Shown here piece by piece: positions 35,500-47,932 of a stretch of DNA of 64,000 nucleotides. Positions within the stretch are counted from its first letter, which is position 1. The number at the start of each line of letters is the position of its first letter. The stretch comes from Thelephora terrestris (Eukaryota; Basidiomycota; Agaricomycetes; Thelephorales; Thelephoraceae): contig WIUZ02000018.1 in the NCBI GenBank assembly GCA_015956445.1, forward strand, positions 186,001 to 250,000, given 5' to 3'. Below the pieces are notes generated by a model. The model was not told where the DNA came from, did not search any database, and saw only the letters and a list, made by a program, of their open reading frames with translations. The position numbers and the translations under genes are program-made.

Positions 35500-38399
35500 T
35501 AGTAACTGTGGCTGTATCGTAGTACCTTAGTTTTGTTACCTCAGGAAATCCTCTGCCCTTCTCAGCCCAGTTGCAATTAAGGACAAGTCAGAGTTTCTTG
35601 TTTGATCCAAGACATCCCCCATCTGCTCTCCCTCCCGCTCTGCGCGTCAACTGCACCTCGTAACTATAGAACCCCAGCGTTCATATTAGAACACCTCGAG
35701 CGTCCAGTCGATCACCTGGTGGAGTCATCAATCCTACTGTAGAGATAAACCCTTGCGTGTTAAACCGAACGAAGTACGGTTTAGGTTGGGTTTCTCTTTA
35801 GGATTTCGACCTGACTTGTAGTGACCTCGGACAACCTACCGGAAGAATAGAGACGTGATCGTTCTCTCACAAGCTAGTTGGACTAGTGAGTACTCTGCGG
35901 AGTCGGCTCAGTGCACTGGTAGTTGTTGGGGTAGAGTGGCCCTGACACTGTTCTTGGAACAGTGGTGCTGGTGTTCAACCCTCTCTCAGTGAGGGCACTT
36001 TCAGACCTTCTCAAAATGCCCGAAATCCATACTACCCTCTGCTCCCTCCATTCCCTCCTCCTTGTACCAGAGACAGAGAAGACAGCAGACCCAGTTCGAG
36101 CCTTTCACAAGTTATTTCCTGACTTCCTCACAGATGCCAGCCGGTGCAGGGATGAAAGGTTTTTTGTGGAGCCAAAGGTCCTTCATGCAGAAATTTTGCT
36201 GTCCTGCCTGAGGTTAATGAAGGAAAGGTTGAAGAGAAACATTTGTGACCTTGGGCACCACACTGTTCTTAGTGAGGTGGAGAACCTTTCCACCCTAAAA
36301 AACAATAACATTGGAGATGCTCTGGAATATGCCTGCCAATTTTGGACCAAGCACCTTCTGGAGATCCCTGGAAGCAGCCCCCATGCCAAGGAAATAGCAG
36401 AGGCAATAGATGAATTCTCTACAACCAGCTTGTTGTATTGGATTGAAGTCCTTGTGCTTACAGGAAAGCTTGATGTTGGTGTTTATGCCCTGAATGATGT
36501 TGAGAAATGGTGTGCTTTGGTAAGTGCTATTGAAACCATCTACTGAAAGCCATACTGATGGTCCTTTAGAAAGGAAATGAGTGCAAGTGGACAAATGACA
36601 CCCAACGCTTCCTGTTGGAATACTTTGATGACATCCACAACTCTCTTTCTCTGATATACCATTATGCCCTCCCATTTTCTCCTCCCTCATCATGGCTTCG
36701 AAAGTGCTACAATGCAGAAGCAGAACTCTCCAGTGTAGTCAAGGTGGTCAGGGGAGGTCCACATGGGTGGGGAACATGTTCACGAATTGTTGTTCTTGGC
36801 AGCCAGCCACTGTCCATCTCACACTCCTACAACACTGTTGCAGTTGGCCTGGAATCTGGGGATATCATTATCTTGGATGCAGCTATTGGCAGCCAAACTG
36901 CAGTTCTTTCTGGTCACAATGATTGGGTTAGATCTTCCACCTTCTCACCAGATGGGATGTTGCTTGTATCTGGAAGTAGTGACAAGACTGTCAAATTCTG
37001 GGATGTGCAAACTGGTGGAGTCACCAAGACATTTTATGGTCACAAAGACCAGGTCACATCTGTCTCCATCTCAACAAACTCTGCTATGATTGCCTCAGGG
37101 GACAGAAGTGGAACAATCTTCCTGCAGAACCATCAGACAGGGGAAAACATCTGTATGATTGAGCAAGGAAGGTGTATAGACTATGTGACCTTCTCTCCAA
37201 GAAATCCCAAACACCTCATATCTGTATCAGGTGGCAAGGTCAGGCAGTGGGACATCAATGACAATCAGCTTGGCTCAACATATAATGGTTCTTGCATTGC
37301 TTTCTCCCCAGATGGTATTCAATCTGTTTTGTGCAATGGAGATACAGTTACAGTTCAATGCTCTGATACTAGAGTGACTGTGGCTGAATTCTCTGTGGCT
37401 GGTGGATACGTTCAAAGATGCTGTTTCTCCCCTGACAGCAGGCTTGTTGCAGTTGCTGCTGAGAATGAAATCTATGTCTGGGATACTACCAGCCTAGATT
37501 CTCACACCATTGAGCAATTCACCACACCATCTTATATTACAGACATTGTATTCTGTTCTCCCTCCACTCTGATCTCAGCATCTTGGAATAAATCAGTCAG
37601 GTTTTACCAGATAGGTGTTTCACAAACAGACCAAGGTGTCTCTGATGAAAACTCCACTCCACCTACTTCAGTTCCAATCAAGTCTATCAGTCTGAGCCCA
37701 GAGAATGGAATTATTATCTCAAGTGATAATGATGGGATAGTAAAGACCTGGGATAGCCTGACTGGCCTCTGCAAAGCATCCTTCCAGACCCCAGCTAGTA
37801 ATAACTTTAGAGATGTCCAGCTGACAGATGGGAAGTTAATCATGGTTTGGCATGGGAATGGGAAGATTCACATCTGGGACACTGAGAAAGCTGAACTCCT
37901 CCAAACAGCAGAGGTCCCAGAGTGCAACAGCCTCAAGATATCAGGGGATGGGTCTAAAGTGCTTTGTCTGAGTGATCACACTGTCATTGAAGTGTGGTCA
38001 ATACAGACAGGAGAGCCCCTGGGCAAAGTTCAGTGGGGAGGGTGGTCATGGGGAGATTTCTTCTATTTGGGTGGCTCAAAAATCTGGATTAAACTTGAAG
38101 ACTCTTCAGTCCAAGGGTGGGACTTTGGAATCTCAGGCTCTTCCCCAGCCCCACTGCCCAACCCACCCATAGAGAAATCTTGTCTGCAATTTACCAGATA
38201 CCCCACTAGGATTACAAACAAAATCACTGGAAAAGTGGTTTTCCAACTGTTTGGGAGGTATGCATCCCCCAGGGTGGCACAGTGGGATGGGCAATATCTG
38301 GTTGCTGGCTACGAAACTGGAGAGGTTTTGATTTTTGATTTCTGTCATCTGTATCCTCAGAAAGAATCTATAGTGTATTTTCTCTGTGACTATGAGTAG

Positions 38400-39001
38400 T
38401 AGCTTTTTCTTCCTCTCTGGTATGAATGTATCTTGGATGGGAAAGGGTGCAAATGCAATGTGGTCTGACTATCATCTTTGTCAGTCTGGGAAAGACCAAA
38501 TTAAACAGAAGTTTAGTGTTATTATGGCCAGCCAAATTCATCACATTGGACAAAGGGTAAGATGGTTGAGGATTGGCACTCTAAACTAAATTACATTCTA
38601 CCCCAGCTTGACAAACTGATGATATGTATCTTGATATCTATCAACCCTTATGGCACCCCTAATGACCTTCCCAGGAACTAAATGTGATGGCTTAAGGAGC
38701 TTTGTTGTTCAATATGGTGGATCAGATACACCCTGTGGACTTTGGGCTCATCCCATTGCCATTGAGGAAACCCTTCAAAAGGAAGGGGAATTATTCACCT
38801 TTATTTCTGGGACAGATATATCCACGTGTCTCTGATCAAGAAAGAAAAGGTTGTGATGGTTCAGGACTACACAATACGTGACCCAAGATATCCCTCTTCA
38901 ATTCCTATAATGTACAAACCATCCTACCTGCTTGCTCCATGAAAATCACCAAACATGCTCCTCTTTACTGGCCCAGTCAGTGTAGCAGAGGTGCCAGAGA
39001 G
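38400..39001. other. Spacer between convergent STAND and acetyl-CoA synthetase genes
   Basis: Both genes end into this 0.6-kb stretch, so it holds their 3' untranslated regions. A 61-codon frame at 38650-38835 has no recognisable domain. Confidence 0.5.
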
Positions 39002-41439
39002 CTAAGATGAGGTGGAAACCTTAGCCTTAATGGCATTGACAACACTGGGATCAGCCAAGGTGCTGAGGTTGTTCAACTGATCACCCTCTCCAGTGGAAAT
39101 CTTGCACATTATATGGGGCATGATTTTGCCAGATTGGGTCTTGGAAAGGTTGGGAATAATGATGATCTTCTTTGGTGCAGCAAAAGGCCCAATGACCTTC
39201 CTGACCTGGGGAATAAGCTTCTTAGTGAGGCAACCCTCATCATCGGAGTTGTAGGGGAATTCACTATGAGAGAGAGGGTGGTTGATGAGCTTGGAGTCTG
39301 AACAGTTGGCAAGAAATATATACGGCTTGGGGGTTGTCAGGGCCACTCTACCCCAACAACTACCAGTGCACTGAGCCGACTCTGCAGAGTACTCACTAGT
39401 CCAACTAGCTTGTGAGAGAACGATCACATCTCTATTCTTCTGGTAGGTTGTCCGAGGTCACTACAAGTCAGGTCTAAATCTTAAAGGGAAACCCAACCTA
39501 AACCGTGCTTCGCTCGGTTTATCCAACAAGGGTTTATCTCCACAACAGGATTGATGACTCCACCAGGTGATTGACTGGACGCTCGAGGTGTTCTATAAGA
39601 TGAACGCTGGGGTTCTATAGTTATGAGGCACAGTTGACGCACAGAGCGGGAGGGAGAGCAGATGGGGGATGTCTTGGGTTCAAACAGAAAACTCTGACTT
39701 GTCCTTAACTGCAACTGGGCTGAGAAGGGCAGAGGATTTCCTGAGGTAACAAAACTAAGGTACTACGATACAGCCACAGTTGCTACTTATACTAAAGGAG
39801 TGGCCATGACGTCAGTAACCCTAATATACCCTTATCAAGATAGAACAAAGGGAGATAAGGAGTGTGAGAACGCTAAGTAAGGGAAGCGAACAAGTATGAC
39901 GCGTGGGAGAATAAAGGACAAAGGGCCTTACTAGTGTGTGAAGGATTGCATAAAAGATAACAATAGTCCGCATGAAACATAGGGGTAAAGATAACACTAG
40001 TCCTAAAAGAAAAGGGGCATGGGGTCATGAAAGTTTGTACCTGGGGATCACACCCAAGGGTCAGGTGGAAACGTCTCATTGCTTCGTGCAATTTTCGAGC
40101 GGCTCCAAGATCTGGGACCATGCATCATCCCTTGTTGTCTGTAGGCGGTAACAGCATCATGGACTAGTGGCAACCTCAACGTACGTCCGAACATGAGGAG
40201 GTCGGGCCTAGACTCATGGGACATGAGGGATTACAGCTTCGCCGGTGTTTCACGCTAACGGCTGCTTCCACATTCACGGAGCTAACCAGAAGGATCCTAA
40301 GGCGACAGTAGTACTTATTAAAATGATTAAGACTTTGTGATGTTTTGTCTTAAAAGTGAATGATTTTTCTCATGAGTTCCTCAATGCCCCCAAGGGGGCA
40401 AATTTTACTCATAGAGTATTAATCAAAATTATGGGGGGGACTAGGACCCAGCTGACCGGGCACTGGTGTTCCCAATTAGGCAGGTGCTGATGGTGTGGAT
40501 GACCCGGGAGAGTGGATCGCTTATATAATGAAAAATAGACTGTGGGAATTTCCGATCAAAATTTCCCAAAAGGGAAATTTTGATGGCTGATATAAGCAGG
40601 TCATGTGATCGACCAAAAAAGGAAAGTTTTGATGGCTTACATAAGCGTCTCAAAAATGATTTTGGCATTGAATTTCCTTTTTGGGAAATTTTGATGGCTG
40701 ACATAAGCGAGTCATGTGACTGGAAAAAGTGGGTGTTGATTATGTAATCAAGTCATGTGACCGACCAAAAAAAGAAAGTTTTGATGGCTTACATAAGCGT
40801 CTCAAAAATGCGTTTGAAGGGGTCTTTCCTAAAAAGGAATTTCCTTTTTAGGAAATATTTGATGGATTACCAAAAAAGGAAATTTTGATGGCTTACATAA
40901 GCGACTCAAAAATGATTTTGACAAAAAATCCCAAAAGGGAAATTTCCTTTTTAGGAAAGACTTTCCAAAAAGGGAAATTTTGATGGCTTACATAAGCAAC
41001 TCAGAAATGATTTTGGCAAAAATTACCAAAAAAGGAAATTTCCTAAAAAGGAAATTATGCGCTAGAAAATTCGGAAAAATGCCAAAAAAATCCTAAAAAA
41101 TACCGAAAAAATTCCCACAGGTCTAGAAAGTGCCCAAAATGGTAAATCAATTCCAGAAATATCCAAAAAATTGTTTTTCTGGCTGGAAAAATCAGGAAAA
41201 AATCCGAAAAAATTTCCAAAAATTCCAGAATCTAGATAAATATTTTACCAATTTTTTTAAATTTTTTTGGTCCATCGAATAGCCCATAATTCCAATATTA
41301 ATGTATTTTTTGCCCAAAAAATTCATAAAAATCCCAAAAAATAAAAATAAAAATAGGAAAATACAAATATATCTATAACATTCATTACACCATGAAGTAA
41401 AGACCAGTTTGTGGTCATAAACCAGCCCTAAACCTAGCC

Positions 41440-41718
41440 CTGGACCTAACCTAACCTAAACCGAACCTAACCTAACCTAACCCTAACCCTAACTCTAACC
41501 TAAACCCAACCTAAACCTAACCTAAACCTAACCTAAACCTAACCTAAACCTAACCTAACCTAACCTAACCTAACCTAACCTAACCTAACCTAACCCAACC
41601 CCAAACCTAACCTGCTCTAAACCCAGCCTGCCCTAAACCTAACCTAGCACCAAACCTAAACCTAAACCTAAACCTAAACCTAAACCTAACTCTGACCTGG
41701 CCTAGTTCGGTCTTATCT

Positions 41719-41749
<31 letters not shown>

Positions 41750-41760
41750 TCTTATCCTGT
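41440..41760 (+). repeat. AACCTA and TCTTA arrays, left arm of F2
   Basis: AACCTAAACCT-type repeats are followed by about eight TCTTA units (41711-41755). They are mirrored at 42735-42785 (TCTTA) and 46140-46390 (AACCTA). Confidence 0.85.
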
Positions 41761-42746
41761 CTTACCTACCCTAGACCAAACCTAACCTGACATAGCCAAC
41801 TTAACCTAGTCCACCACAGATCACCCAACCTAACCTAAAGTGGTCCACCTGACCCAGACTGATGCAGCTTGAGTTTATCTCTTCTAATCAGCTGTTATCT
41901 TATCTGGCCTTAATCTAAATACCCTAGCTAACCAACATTTAACCCAACCTCACCTGGCTCACCAGCAAGTAACTGGGCTACAGGAACACACCCTGAGCTG
42001 CACTATCCCATATCCTGTATCCAACTGTCACTCAAACACAAGAATTGTGGTGGACCTACAAGTTAGTGGACCCATAAGCCCACAGACCCACAAGTATAGG
42101 CTGCTCACTCAGTGGAGACATTTGTTATCCAACCTTACCCACGTACCACCCTCACCCTGGATTCTGTGCCAGACCACAACTTCACCACGGCTCAAGTTCA
42201 ACCACCTGGCTAAACCCATGTACAATCAGGTCTACAAATCCATGGATCCATAACCAACAGTCTATCAACCTGACTTGCAGGTTCAGCCGGGTGGTTGAAC
42301 TTGAGCTGTGGTGAAGTTGTGGTCTGGCACAGAATCCAGGGTGAGGGTGGTACGTGGGTAAGGTTGGATAACAAATGTCTCCACTGAGTGAGCAGCCTAT
42401 ACTTGTGGGTCTGTGGGCTTATGGGTCCACTAACTTGTAGGTCCACCACAATTCTTGTGTTTGAGTGACAGTTGGATACAGGATATGGGATAGTGCAGCT
42501 CAGGGTGTGTTCCTGTAGCCCAGTTACTTGCTGGTGAGCCAGGTGAGGTTGGGTTAAATGTTGGTTAGCTAGGGTATTTAGATTAAGGCCAGATAAGATA
42601 ACAGCTGATTAGAAGAGATAAACTCAAGCTGCATCAGTCTGGGTCAGGTGGACCACTTTAGGTTAGGTTGGGTGATCTGTGGTGGACTAGGTTAAGTTGG
42701 CTATGTCAGGTTAGGTTTGGTCTAGGGTAGGTAAGACAGGATAAGA

Positions 42747-42777
<31 letters not shown>

Positions 42778-43016
42778 AGATAAGACCGAACTAGGCCAGG
42801 TCAGAGTTAGGTTTAGGTTTAGGTTTGGTGCTGTCAGGAACATGGTATTTTTAAACTTTTTATAGCACACTCTTTCTTCGAACTCTTTTTACCATTTCTT
42901 ATGTTTTGAATGCTCCACACTCCTTATCCTTCACACCAATCATTCAAAACACACAAACGCGCATACATTCACGGCAATACGAAACAACTAGGCTATACAA
43001 TGCTTATACAACGTCC

Positions 43017-44757
43017 TCAAAAGTCGACTCTATCTACGGCAGGCCTCGTGATCATCACTCGTCCATCCCGGAGATCGTAGTGCTGGCCCCTTCTAGCAAG
43101 GACCTCCCCGAACATGGTGTCGCCATCTTCGGCACTCAGCTGAACGACTAGTTCAAGCCGATAAGAAGAGACTCCTTCGAGCGGACCGATCAGCCTCCCA
43201 GATGTCACTGAACTCCGGAACACCTGGTCCCACATCTCCATCACCGGGTGACTGCTCGGCAGCACTGTCGACGTAGTCAAAGAGCGACCCTCCGTCTCCC
43301 TCGTCACCCCCCTGGATGGGATCCTCTCTTGCGAGTCGAAGCTCATGGCGAAGCTGGATCTCCGACTCGACCTGTCGGTAGGGACGGTGGACTCGATAGC
43401 GGAACTCTCGTCCCCTATCTCGACCAGACTGGTCACCATCCGACTCAACTGGACGCGGATACGGGTTAGCCGAAGGAGCCATGCGATGAGCAAGGCGGCA
43501 TCGAGAGCGTTTACAACGCTGCCCCTTGATCACCGGACGTACCTCGATGGCCCTCGGAACATCTTCGGCCCGGTCGACTTCCATGACCTCATCCTCGATC
43601 TTGACCAGCTGACTGATCGGCAGCAACGGGCAACGCCCACAGTTCTCCTTGTCGGACTCGGCCAACGAAGAAGCCGGAGCCGGAGTCGGGACGGGAACCG
43701 CGTTCTCTACCGGAGGTGTCGCATAGGACGACGGGTTAGGCGATGGGAGTACCACCTCGTCGGCATACTCCAGCTCGAACGGAACGTTGGCAGTTCCTTC
43801 GCCAACCAACTTCGGACCCTCCTTGCAGTTGCAGGTCTTATCCTGTAAGGACGCGACCTGCGCCGTCAACACCGCCACTACGTCCTCGAGCTGTTCAGTC
43901 TAGAAGAAGCGTCAGCTTTTCTCATTTCGTCTTTCGAGATGAGAAAAGCTACCGAGGTATCCCTCCTGGCCAGCGCCCCCTTGATGTTATTGTCCCTGAC
44001 CTTCAACCCGGCAATCAACTCTTGATGGTTTGCGACCATCGCCTCCAACGCCTCGTTTGTCCCCTGCTGGAAGGTGGCCAGAGTCTCCTTCATCTGAAGA
44101 CCCTCCGCCGACAGACGAAGGACGTCTGCCTTCGCCTCCTTCACCTCGCGCTCCAATCGTTCAACCTAGGCAGTTTGGTTAGTCGAGAGTCATACTCGAA
44201 TATCCAAACGGAGAACCTACTTTGCTCTCCCCTTCCCGAACGAGCGACCACAACAACGAGGTGGCGGCGGTGGCATGGCGGACGGCCCGAGGTACGGTTG
44301 CCCCGTGCTCCAACAGGTCCTGATCGTAGATCCCCCGCTGCAGGGTGTACCAGAGCTCCTTCTTGATTGGATGCTCCAACTCCCCGAACCGACCCCGCAT
44401 TCGGAAGTTCACCTTCTCGGCGATCATGGACCGGACCCAGAGCTCATCGTCCCAGGTCAACCCCATCAAATGTGGGATCGTCTCCCTGAGACGTTCGGCG
44501 TCCACCTCCTTGACGACCTCCAAGATCTAGAAGCCGTTAGCTCAACGTCAAAGCCGATGCTGTACGACCTGTACCTAGAGGAAGGCGTTAGTGCAAACAC
44601 ACGAAGCTCTAGGCCTCCCCCATACCTGGTCATCCGTGGTATAGGGAGTTCCAGCTGCACAAGCATAGGACTTGCGGGCGGCGGCACGACGGTCGATACG
44701 GGAGATGGTAGAATTGCCGGTGGCGACTTTGTAGGTATAGTTGTTGGGGAAAGACAT
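43017..44757 (-). CDS. A-family antisense gene in A5
   Basis: It starts MSFPNNYTYKVATGNSTIS at 44757, with the DDELW block near 44179-44523, the coiled coil near 43960-44156, and the CNC, proline-rich and acidic blocks to about 43017. No element is inserted. Its layout is the same as in A2. I have not verified the whole frame. Confidence 0.62.
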
Positions 44758-45658
44758 GTTTTGGTGAGATGATGGGGAAGTTGCTGGTGTTGCTGATCAA
44801 GGATGGCTCCAAGAAGACGTCCTTCTTATAGCCTAGATCGGTGATCCTTCACGTGACCTACCTCGACGAACCTCATTGGTCCGGGTCACATCAACTTCCG
44901 CCTCTGTACCATCATTGTTGGCTTACTACATCAAGCTGACACCTCGGCCCGCGGGACGGCCTTGGAAGAACTTCGTTCCGGAACGCCTAGAACGCGCGCG
45001 CACTAAAAATAGGTCTCAAGACCCTGATGACCCCTTTATGACATCACGAACCCCTTTTTACGACCCCTCATGACTTTACGATTACGATCAACCCTGGACC
45101 CTGATCACACACGTGGACAGTCACATCACAGTCTCCTAACCAGAGGAAGGACTCGCCGCTATTCGGAAGCATCGCCTTAGGATTCTTCTGGTTAGCTCAG
45201 CGCATGTGGAGTAGCCGTTAGCGTGAAACGCCGGCGAATCTGTAATCCCTCATGTCCCATGAGTCTAGGCCCGACCTCCTCATGTTTGGATGTACGTTGA
45301 GGTTGCCACTTGTCCGTGATGCTGTTACCGCCTACAGACAACAAGGGATGTTGAATGTCTCTACTCCCGAATCCAGCTGGCAGAGGCCATGTAAAGGGAG
45401 ATTGACACCTGGCCCTTGGGTGAGATCCCCAGGTACGAACTTTTACGACCCCATGCTTCTATTCCTTTTTGGACTAGTGTTATCTTTACCCCTATGTTTC
45501 ATGCGGACATTCGTTATCTTTTATGCAATCTTTCACACGCTAGTAAGGCCCTTTGTCCTTTATTCTCCCACATGTCATATTTGTTCGCTTCCCTTACTTA
45601 GCGTTCTCACACTCCTTATCTCCCTTTGTTCTGGCTTGATAAGGGTGTATTAGGGTAT

Positions 45659-45687
45659 TGACGTCATGGCCACTCCTTTAGTATAAG
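45659..45687 (+). promoter_or_regulatory. CRE-like palindrome plus TATA motif of unit A5
   Basis: TGACGTCA is followed 15 bp later by GTATAAGT, about 450 bp before the right edge of the unit, as in A3. Confidence 0.5.
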
Positions 45688-46139
45688 TAGCAACTGTGGC
45701 TGTATCGTAGTACCTTAGTTTTGTTACCTCAGGAAATCCTCTGCCCTTCTCAGCCCAGTTGCAGTTAAGGACAAGTCAGAGTTTCTTGTTTGATCCAAGA
45801 CACCCCCCCCATCTGCTCTCCCTCCCGCTCTGCGCGTCAACTGCGCCTCGTAACTATAGAACCTCAGCGTTCAATTTATAGAACACCTCGAGCGTCCAGT
45901 CGATCACCTGGTGGAGTCATCAATCCTGTTGTAGAGATAAACCCTTGTCTGTTAAACCGAACGAAGTACGGTTTAGGTTGGGTTTCTCTTTAGGATCTCG
46001 ACCTGACTTGTAGTGACCTCGGACAACCTACCGGAAGAATAGAGACGTGATCGTTCTCTCACAAGCTAGTTGGACTAGTGAGTACTCTGCGGAGTCGGCT
46101 CAGTGCACTGGTAGTTGTTGGGGTAGAGTGGCCCTGACA

Positions 46140-46390
46140 GGTGCTAGGTTAGGTTTAGGGCAGGCTGGGTTTAGAGCAGGTTAGGTTTGGGGTTGGGTTA
46201 GGTTAGGTTAGGTTAGGTTAGGTTAGGTTAGGGTTAGGTTAGGTTAGGTTAGGTTAGGTTAGGTTAGGTTAGGTTAGGTTAGGTTAGGTTAGGTTTAGGT
46301 TAGGTTTAGGTTGGGTTTAGGTTAGAGTTAGGGTTAGGGTTAGGTTAGGTTAGGTTCGGTTTAGGTTAGGTTAGGTCCAGGGCTAGGTTT
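46140..46390 (-). repeat. AACCTA array, right arm of F2
   Basis: This is the inverted partner of the array at 41440-41700, read here as GGTTAGGTTAG. It starts directly at the right edge of A5. Confidence 0.85.
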
Positions 46391-47932
46391 AGGGCTGGTT
46401 TATGACCACAAACTGGTCTTTACTTCATGGTGTAATGAATGTTATAGATATATTTGTATTTTCCTATTTTTATTTTTATTTTTTGGGATTTTTATGAATT
46501 TTTTGGGCAAAAAATACATTAATATTGGAATTATGGGCTATTCGATGGACCAAAAAATTTAAAAAAATTGGTAAAATATTTATCTAGATTCTGGAATTTT
46601 TGGAAATTTTTTCGGATTTTTTCCTGATTTTTCCAGCCAGAAAAACAATTTTTTGGATATTTCTGGAATTGATTTACCATTTTGGGCACTTTCTAGACCT
46701 GTGGGAATTTTTTCGGTATTTTTTAGGATTTTTTTGGCATTTTTCCGAATTTTCTAGCGCATAATTTCCTTTTTAGGAAATTTCCTTTTTTGGTAATTTT
46801 TGCCAAAATCATTTCTGAGTTGCTTATGTAAGCCATCAAAATTTCCCTTTTTGGAAAGTCTTTCCTAAAAAGGAAATTTCCCTTTTGGGATTTTTTGTCA
46901 AAATCATTTTTGAGTCGCTTATGTAAGCCATCAAAATTTCCTTTTTTGGTAATCCATCAAATATTTCCTAAAAAGGAAATTCCTTTTTAGGAAAGACCCC
47001 TTCAAACGCATTTTTGAGACGCTTATGTAAGCCATCAAAACTTTCTTTTTTTGGTCGGTCACATGACTTGATTACATAATCAACACCCACTTTTTCCAGT
47101 CACATGACTCGCTTATGTCAGCCATCAAAATTTCCCAAAAAGGAAATTCAATGCCAAAATCATTTTTGAGACGCTTATGTAAGCCATCAAAACTTTCCTT
47201 TTTTGGTCGATCACATGACCTGCTTATATCAGCCATCAAAATTTCCCTTTTGGGAAATTTTGATCGGAAATTCCTACAGTCTATTTTTCATTATATAAGC
47301 GATCCACTCTCCCGGGTCATCCACACCATCAGCACCTGCCTAATTGGGAACACCAGTGCCCGGTCAGCTGGGTCCTAGTCCCCCCCATAATTTTGATTAA
47401 TACTCTATGAGTAAAATTTGCCCCCTTGGGGGCATTGAGGAACTCATGAGAAAAATCATTCACTTTTAAGACAAAACATCACAAAGTCTTAATCATTTTA
47501 ATAAGTACTACTGAAGGCGATGCTTCTGAATAGCGGCGATTCCTTCCTCCAGTTAGGAGACTGTGATGTGACTGTCCACATGTGTGATCAGGGTCCAGGG
47601 TTGGTCGTTATCGTGATGTCATAAATGAGTCATCAGGGTCGTAAAGGGGTTTGTAAAGGGGTCATCAAGGTCATGAGACCTATTTTTAGTGCGTGCGTGT
47701 TCTAGGCATTCCGGAACGAAGTTCTTCCAAGGCCGTCCTGCGGGCTGAGGTGTCAGCTTGATGTAGTAAGCCAACGATGGTGGTACAGTGGCGGAAGTTG
47801 ATGTGACCTGGACCAATGAGGTGCGTTGAGGTAGGTCATGTGAAGGATCACCGATCTAGGCTATAAGAAGGACGTCTTCTTGGAGCCATCCTTGATCAGC
47901 AACACCAGCAACTTCCCCATCATTTTACCAAC

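Larger units (their letters stand above)
22932..35947 (+). mobile_element. LTR-like unit A3 with nested insertions, 5-bp duplication CTGTT
   Basis: TGTCAGGAACATGG begins at 22932 and GGCCCTGACA ends at 35947. CTGTT is duplicated (22927-22931 and 35948-35952), and removing one copy with the unit restores the STAND reading frame. Three elements are nested in it: a CACTG foldback (23553-24777), unit B1 (25652-30034) and unit B2 (30537-34621). Without them and their duplications the unit is about 3310 bp, the family norm. Confidence 0.88.
11604..38399 (+). pseudogene. STAND NTPase, NACHT-WD40 (NLR-like), split by two mobile-element nests
   Basis: Exons read as 11604-11808, 11868-12023, 12083-12327, 12370-12506, then after the first nest 21636-21780, 21832-21876, 21927-22931, and after the second nest 35953-36519 and 36570-38399. 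They sum to 4335 nt, exactly 1445 codons, with GT-AG borders and no other break seen. The N-terminus is Ser/Pro-rich, then helical. The NACHT domain has Walker A (GLAGTGKS, near 22100) and Walker B (LIIIDALDEC, near 22385). The last exon encodes WD40 repeats, clearest at GHNDWVRSSTFSPDG and SSDKTVKFWDVQTG. Such proteins are signal-transducing NTPases implicated in fungal non-self recognition; the ligand here is unknown. The insertions must abolish normal expression. Because the frame is otherwise clean, disruption looks recent, or the insertions may be absent from another allele. Confidence 0.85.
42832..46139 (+). mobile_element. LTR-like unit A5, 5-bp duplication GGTGC
   Basis: TGTCAGGAACATGG starts at 42832 and GGCCCTGACA ends at 46139. 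GGTGC is duplicated (42827-42831 and 46140-46144). At 3308 bp with nothing inserted, it is with A2 the cleanest A copy. The TATA motif at 45682 reads rightward. Confidence 0.87.
40306..47513. mobile_element. Large foldback element F2 (net about 3.9 kb), 7-bp duplication AAGGCGA
   Basis: The ends CAGTAGTACTTATTAAAATG and the inverse open arms of about 1.9 kb that meet near 42250. AAGGCGA is duplicated (40299-40305 and 47514-47520). The outer arms carry many AAGGAAATT and TTTTTAGGAAA motifs and an AT-rich stretch; the inner arms carry AACCTA and TCTTA arrays. Unit A5 is inserted in the right arm. There is no transposase. CAGTAG ends hint at a hAT-like origin, but 7 rather than 8 duplicated bases leaves this open. 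Confidence 0.82.

Noticed and set aside
43345-43848. Long frames on the strand opposite to the A genes
   Set aside because: They are shadows of the GC-rich coding blocks; they change between copies while the A-protein frame is kept.
47115-47378. 87-aa frame MSAIKISQKGN in both arms of F2
   Set aside because: It consists of the AAATTTCC-type repeats of the arm and appears in inverted form at 40441.
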